Source: Agrocybe praecox
Lineage: Eukaryota > Basidiomycota > Agaricomycetes > Agaricales > Agrocybaceae
NCBI GenBank assembly: GCA_964017145.1
Contig: CAXHKQ010000115.1
Coordinates: forward strand, 1 to 11,253
Length of the DNA stretch: 11,253 nt
Reading direction: 5' to 3'
The position numbers and the translations under genes were made by a program. The notes beneath the pieces are model-generated. The model saw only the letters and a program-made list of their open reading frames with translations, did no database searches and was not told where the DNA came from. Shown one piece after another: positions 7,298 to 11,253 of this stretch; the stretch's first letter is position 1, and each line of letters begins with the position of its first letter.

Positions 7298-7397
7298 CTC
7301 GTCGTCTAGCCGTTGTGTGTATTGTCTAGGTGTTGTGCTCGTCGTTTGGCCGTTGTGCTCGTCATCTGGCCGTCGCGCTGGTTGCCTGGCCATCCAC
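7298..7397. repeat. 20-bp minisatellite, five units
   Basis: Five consecutive 20-base units occupy this stretch, at 7298, 7318, 7338, 7358 and 7378. The pattern is ctcgtcgtctggccgttgtg with substitutions; the second and fifth units are the most diverged. The period is exact, with no insertions. Open frames run through it on both strands (20 is not a multiple of 3, so the peptide repeats only every 60 bp). I do not regard it as coding. CpG-rich units in otherwise AT-rich DNA are notable. Confidence 0.75.
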
Positions 7398-7430
7398 CTG
7401 TATATGTTAATATTATATATAATATACAGG
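7397..7430. repeat. AT-rich hairpin at the end of the minisatellite
   Basis: CCTGTATAT (7397-7405) pairs with ATATACAGG (7422-7430) around an AT-only interior apart from one G, and the interior can extend the stem partly. It begins at the last base of the fifth 20-bp unit. A strong hairpin directly adjoining a minisatellite could be a cause of its slippage; no terminator role is implied. Confidence 0.65.
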
Positions 7431-7751
7431 CAGTTGCCTAAATGGCTCATAAATGCATACCAGCAGTTGCCTACCTTCCTAAAAGGGAAAGCCCTCTTAT
7501 TACAGGCTTTTTCGTGCCGGGGATGCCTTATACAGGCGGGATATGCCTTTGGGTAGCGGGCATGGGTGTTTCCAAGCCCTAGGGGTGGTCCAGGGGGGCG
7601 GGACAAGGGGTAGGGACATTGTAGGGAGGCGGGGCACTGGTAAACACGACCAAACACGCCGCCCAACGCAGGAAATGGCCTACTTGGATGGCGCGACGTC
7701 TATTTCGATGGGTTCTGGTTGGATTGAGCACGGGAAACTTGGGAAATGGGT
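7431..7751. other. Non-coding, G-rich on the plus strand from about 7510
   Basis: The word gcagttgccta occurs twice (7430 and 7462). From 7510 on, runs such as gggtagcgggcatggg, aggggtggtccaggggggcggg and gaggcggggc accumulate. Overlapping open frames cross this stretch in both directions with unrecognisable low-complexity products. No gene is supported. Confidence 0.45.
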
Positions 7752-7840
7752 TTAAATATATTTTAGATAATTTTTGGCACCCTTTGCGCGCCTATTAGGA
7801 GGAGGGGAGGGATGGATTGGCGAGGATGTAGTTGGATAAC
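7752..7840. repeat. Dispersed repeat, copy 3
   Basis: It is aligned with copy 1 by taaatatatttta, then ggcaccctttgcgcgcctattagga versus gatgccttttgcacacctaaaaaggg, then a gggatggatt core and gatgtagttggata. It keeps CpG (gcgcgcc) where copy 1 has CpA (gcacacc). That pattern fits CpG decay in copy 1, or simple divergence. Confidence 0.55.
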
Positions 7841-7880
7841 CTTCAAATATTAATAGACTTAATTATAGCAGCGGGCGCTC

Positions 7881-7992
7881 GGCTATTTTTGGTTTTCCCA
7901 GTGCTACACTTATTTTGGAACGTTAATTCCGAGCGTCTCCAGGCACGTTCAGATTAGATTAGATATGGCTATTTTTGTTTTCCCAACGCTAT
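7881..7992. repeat. Short direct repeat ggctatttttg-ttttccca, two copies
   Basis: A word of about 25 bases, ggctatttttggttttccca followed by gtgcta, lies at 7881-7906. It recurs at 7967-7991, with acgcta at its end, 86 bp downstream. Related cgctc or gagcg words surround each copy. No gene is visible in 7841-8030. Confidence 0.5.
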
Positions 7993-8029
7993 CCAAATAT
8001 ATCACTTGGCGCTCTCCTACATTTCGTTT

Positions 8030-8600
8030 AGTGAGTGCCGAGCGCCAACGGCATGATCAAATTAGACATCCTATGTATTAATTTAGGCCTTGGTCGGCAC
8101 AAAAGGCATAGAATTTTTATTTCTATTTTCAGCCTCGAACATGTGTGACGTGATGTCACAGTGTTCTCAACAGTGTCGTTTCCAACTCTTCCAGCTTCCT
8201 CCCACTCTCCCATCATCCTCCTTTCTGCCCTCTTCCCGTCCTTTCCTCCCCTCTCTCCAATTGTCCTCTCCCTGGGTATCATGGCCTCCCACTCCCCTTC
8301 CTTCATGTCCGTCATCCATTTTGCGCTCACATTTGTGGAGCGAAGTTCCAACATATCTGTCAACCAAGTGCGCCATGGGACGAGTTTCACTGTTGGGTCA
8401 GGGAATCAGGATCGCGTGGGGAAATACAAAGGAGACGCAAATTCACGAAGGTGAGTCTACCTGCACTCTTCCTTCTAGCTACATTCTCGGAATAGCCATT
8501 GTGCCTCCAATCAACATTGACTACGCCCATCAACCACTTCCCCTCGGCATATTTCGTGAGCCTGACCCCCTATTCCCCCCCATTACCATCTGAAACACAA
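8030..8600. other. Pyrimidine-rich non-coding stretch with spurious open frames
   Basis: From 8186 to about 8310 the plus strand is nearly all C and T (tcctcccactctcccatcat and similar). Overlapping open frames of up to 167 codons run in both directions; their products are S/P/L-rich or K/R/E-rich with no motif I recognise. A hairpin, TGTGAC/GTCACA, lies at 8143-8160. A possible splice donor, aaggtgagt, occurs at about 8450, followed by ttctag at 8474, but the 'intron' would be very short. CT-rich tracts are common in fungal promoters, so an unseen plus-strand promoter is possible; I cannot support a gene. Confidence 0.4.
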
Positions 8601-8813
8601 CCGCCACTCATTTACCCACGTTATTTACCCACCCCCTCCTGAAAAGCTGAAACGCGCCAACTTCATTCGTTCATGCCTGTGTCGTCACACCCATGCCTTT
8701 GACACTGGAACATATGTGGGACCCCAAGCGCCTAGCCCCGACCCTTTCCCCCATCCCTTTCGCACCAGACGTTCCGTGGGATTTGTGGGGATTTGTGACG
8801 CTATGTTGAGCCG

Positions 8814-8923
8814 AGCGATTAACCCACGTATGCCCTGACACTTCAAACTCTCCATTTCCTTACGCGATAGCGATTGACCCACATCTGCTTCGACGTTTCA
8901 ACCTGTCCACTCCCTTACGTGAT
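8814..8923. repeat. 55-bp tandem duplication
   Basis: Two adjoining 55-base units lie at 8814-8868 and 8869-8923. Each starts agcgattNacccac and ends cccttacgtgat or tccttacgcgat, with a shared ctNcgacNcttcaaNctNtccaNt-type middle. They differ at roughly a quarter of positions and have no length change. The larger stretch 8600-9326 has no gene I can support. It also holds a short duplicated gggatttgtg (8779 and 8789) and a CCGTGA/TCACGG hairpin at 9045-9061. Confidence 0.65.
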
Positions 8924-9326
8924 CGAAGTGAGTCTCATTTCTTGTGACTACACCCACGGATATGGCGTTAAGCTGACAGAGCTTCCATCCTCGTAAAGTA
9001 CATCACTTCTCATTCTGTTTTGTGTCACCTCCATGCAAGGTAAGCCGTGAGGTATTCACGGTTTTAGATACGCAGGCTAGGGCCCTAATACCCTCACATG
9101 AGTAAGTTGTCTCTTTATTCATGTCACTCCGCTCCCTTGGAGCACACCTCTTGTTTTATTTTTGTTTTTAAGTTGCATGTGGTATGATTCAATATGTTTA
9201 TTCCACTATATTAGTACTGGATTCCTGTGTGTATTAGTAGCCAAAAAATGCGATTCATGTTTTATTTACAAGGTGAAATTACGCATGAGGAAAGCAACGC
9301 GAAGTTAGAATGAGCACAAACTTGAA

Positions 9327-10888
9327 TTACTGCGAGTCCTGGAGCGTAATGTCTTCCTCCTCCTCATTCTCTGTGTCAGTATCTCCTTTGCACGCGTCCT
9401 CGATCTCGCTCTCAGAATCTGAATCATCCTCTTGCTCCAATACTTGGATTGTGTCGTCAAGGGGGGACTTCCAGATGGAGCGAAAATGGGATCCCAGGGC
9501 TTTCTGGAGATCTGATTGGGCCGTCACATACGCAGATAGCCCTTCTGCCAAGTCCTTGCCGATGTCAGGCCGAGGTGTGATTCGTTCAATCCACCATTCG
9601 CTCTTCCAATTTAAATATTCCAGAGTCCTCCTCATTTCTTCCCGTAATAATAGAATTTCTTCTTTGGCTCTTGTTGCCCTCGCGCGACTCTTCGCCCATT
9701 CAGATCGCAAGATTTCGTCAGTTGGCTCATGAACTTCCTGCTCTGTGGATGATCCCATCCAAATCCAAGAAAGAGTGCACCTAGTCTCTCCTGTTCCATC
9801 ACGCCTCTCACGAGGTTCATTAAACAATGACACCTCTCCTATTTCCATTGATGCGTCTTCTGCAGATGTCATCACCTCTGAGACCTGATGATCCTCCAAA
9901 AGGCTGGCACGCGCACACCGAGGGCGAAGTCTGTTTGGATCCTGGTAAGCCCTGATATCTCCATCGTCGAGCACCCGTAGGATTGTTTCCCAGGTCCCAA
10001 GCCCACATAATTTCATGTAGGCAATGCGCGCCGTTCGGTACTTCTCTGCCACCACGCGCGCACGCTCGTGTATCCTGTCAATAATAGCGCGTGACCTTCT
10101 ACCGTCTCGTTGTCCCCGAATATTTTTGTTTTTGAAATGAACCATTTGGCTTTTTATCTTGAGAATATGTCTGATAGAATCTAAGGCATCGTGGCATTGG
10201 GCCAGTCGCAACTTTTCCTCGATGTCGGCCAGCCCAGAAACACAAATATGATCGCGATGCGGCATTTGAATATTGGATGGCAAAAATAGCTCGGCCTCTT
10301 CGGGATTGTTTGATGTCGGCATAGGAGAATTTGAGTTGGTTATATCCGTACGGTATTGCAAAAGTCCAGGGATGTAAATGGGAAGAATTTGTTCCCAAGC
10401 GCGAATTTTGTTCCATAGTAAGTTTCTCTGTTCAGTTAAACCACCCTCCTGCTTTGTGGTTGAGTGAGTCGTTAGGCCTTTTGCGAATCTGCGAACGCGA
10501 CACCTAGAAGAATATAAAAATAGCTTTAACTTTGCCGAAAACAAATGAAATTCAGAAACTCACTGCATGTCTTCCAACTCTAATCCCATGATCACAAAAC
10601 TTGACGCACTGGTGACGTGCAACATGACATGACCCTGTTGTACTTGACGCTCCTCTTGCTCTGCTAGTTTTTTTTGCACGTCGGCTTCGGATATGTCTGT
10701 CAATGTCATAGATTAGTCAAATCTAAATTTAGAATTACATTCATTTTCAAACACTCACTGCTTGCTTCGACATGATATGGGTTAGGCTTCTGTTTAGGAA
10801 ATGAATCCTTTTCCCATTCAACGCACATTTGTTCCCAAAGTTGAGGTAGATGGGTGGAACTACTCGACGATAAGAGAGAATCAGTCAC
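9327..10888 (-). CDS. KDZ-superfamily transposase, C-terminal part, three exons
   Basis: Joining 10888-10759, 10696-10564 and 10503-9327 on the minus strand keeps frame and gives 479 residues before a TAA stop. KDZ enzymes are DDE-type transposases that cut and paste large DNA transposons. Matches to the C-terminal region of fungal members, recognised from memory, include QKPNPY (residues 34-39), an ISEADVQKKLAEQEER helix (45-60), SASSFVIMGLELE (73-85), LTEQRNLLWNKIRAWE (110-125), LSWIW (332-336), and WAKSRARATRAKEEILLLRE (357-376), followed by YLNWKSEWW and EGLSAYV. The tail (about 446-471) is highly acidic. The catalytic core and the cysteine-rich N-terminal region, which lie before this part in complete members, are not in the window. 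The first codon used here (GTG) is only the upstream limit of the open frame: an in-frame TGA lies 12 bases before it. The gene is therefore either spliced to exons beyond the window or truncated. Confidence 0.8.
10504..10563 (-). other. Intron in the KDZ transposase gene (60 nt)
   Basis: Read on the minus strand it begins GTGAGTTTC and ends TTCTTCTAG. Removing it joins GAC ATG CA to G TGT CGC in phase and restores the conserved passage GLELEDMQ-CRVRRF across the junction. Without splicing, the upstream exon's frame runs into non-conserved residues. Length and borders are typical for a basidiomycete. Confidence 0.85.
10697..10758 (-). other. Intron in the KDZ transposase gene (62 nt)
   Basis: Read on the minus strand it begins GTGAGTGTT and ends ATTGACAG. 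Splicing joins GAA GCA AGC A to AC ATA TCC in phase, giving KPNPYHVEAS-NISEADV. This brings together two motifs that neighbour each other in KDZ proteins. An alternative reading through the intron gives an unrelated sequence and then a stop at about 10706. Confidence 0.85.
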
Positions 10889-10901
10889 CTGTATCAGTCA
10901 C
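10880..10901. repeat. 9-bp direct repeat at the 5' limit of KDZ homology
   Basis: atcagtcac occurs at 10880-10888 and again at 10893-10901, separated by ctgt. The first copy coincides with the last codons (read on the minus strand, the first three) still in frame with the transposase. It could be a local slippage duplication, part of a splice acceptor region (ACAG precedes GTG on the minus strand), or the scar of a rearrangement. Confidence 0.6.
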
Positions 10902-11253
10902 TTGATGTCTTCAAAGTATGGTAGTTGCCACACTCAGTGCATATATCCAGAATGGTACCTACCAGGTCTGGCAGTTGCCAGCCCCATCTGCTTCACTGTC
11001 CAATATTCCTGACTGGTCATGTGCTGTGACTGGTTGTTACTGATTGCATCAAAATCAAAAGCATGACTTGTTGCTTGCCTCTATTTACACATTCAGGGTT
11101 CACTACCATCATTTTATGGCCTCAAATACAAACAAATAATAAATAAAGCATGATCAGCCACCAACACACCCAAACAACAAACAACTCAGGACTTAAGTGA
11201 TGTCACACCCAAACACCTGAATAAGGCAAGTGGATTTTGGACTTTGAGAATTT
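10889..11253. other. Non-coding stretch, identity unknown
   Basis: This is where the catalytic part of the transposase would be expected on the minus strand, but no KDZ-like sequence is recognisable. Stops occur in all frames. Small features are a CTGGCAGTTGCCAG near-palindrome at about 10976 and a C/A-rich tract at about 11158-11190. It may be a long intron, an insertion, or unrelated DNA beyond a truncation point. Confidence 0.45.

Noticed and set aside
7172..7666. Opposed open frames (164 codons on minus, 109 on plus)
   Set aside because: Both read through the 20-bp minisatellite and G-rich sequence. The products are compositionally biased and unlike any family I know.
8028..8593. Open frames of up to 167 codons on both strands
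   Set aside because: They are explained by the polypyrimidine tract. No conserved motif, and the apparent intron at about 8450-8480 would be too short.
9310..9732. Plus-strand open frame of 140 codons
   Set aside because: It is the antisense shadow of the KDZ transposase exon. The minus-strand reading has clear family motifs and this one has none.
1..11253. CRISPR array, tRNA, rRNA, riboswitch or bacterial operon
   Set aside because: None of their signatures is present. The repeats seen have no regular spacer pattern, and gene structure with short introns is eukaryotic.

Overview
The window looks like accessory, transposon-rich DNA from a basidiomycete fungus, most likely an agaricomycete. 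Three things point there. One is a multi-copy 42-residue WD40 array of the type found at the C-terminus of fungal NACHT-WD40 (NWD) receptors, followed by a C-terminal tail typical of basidiomycete members. The second is the C-terminal part of a KDZ-superfamily (Kyakuja-Dileera-Zisupton) transposase. The third is a pair of short GTGAGT...AG introns of about 60 nt. I see no housekeeping gene, tRNA, rRNA or CRISPR array.

Layout. 1-735 is AT-rich with small repeats. 735-1525 is a CCGG-rich tandem repeat (two copies 362 bp apart plus a shorter partial copy). 1530-1725 is a cluster of hairpins, 'gggtattta' repeats and a perfect 16-bp palindrome. 1726-3186 (+) is a 5'-truncated NWD-type WD40 gene: nine full repeat units plus one partial one, and a natural C-terminus, but no NACHT or other effector domain. 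3187-4570 is non-coding with a direct-repeat pair and a purine-rich stretch. 4571-4870 is a retroposed insert ending in A24 between 11-bp target-site duplications. 5000-5654 is a complete non-autonomous hAT-like DNA transposon (639 bp, 8-bp target-site duplication, TAGTG termini). 5822-6455 is LTR-like. 6588-7992 holds dispersed and tandem repeats, including a 20-bp minisatellite. 8030-9326 is pyrimidine-rich and then repeat-bearing non-coding DNA. 9327-10888 (-) is the KDZ transposase C-terminal region in three exons. 10889-11253 shows nothing recognisable.

No operon-like or cooperative gene system is visible. The two real genes are unrelated: a fragment of an NLR-like allorecognition or innate-immunity receptor, and a fragment of a large DNA transposase. 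The most informative signals are the clean insertion footprints, the abrupt loss of the NWD N-terminus, and the repeat-by-repeat diversification of the WD40 surface. At one of its variable positions, the codons differ exactly as expected from CpG deamination. Splice sites, start sites and family assignments are read by eye and have not been checked by database search.
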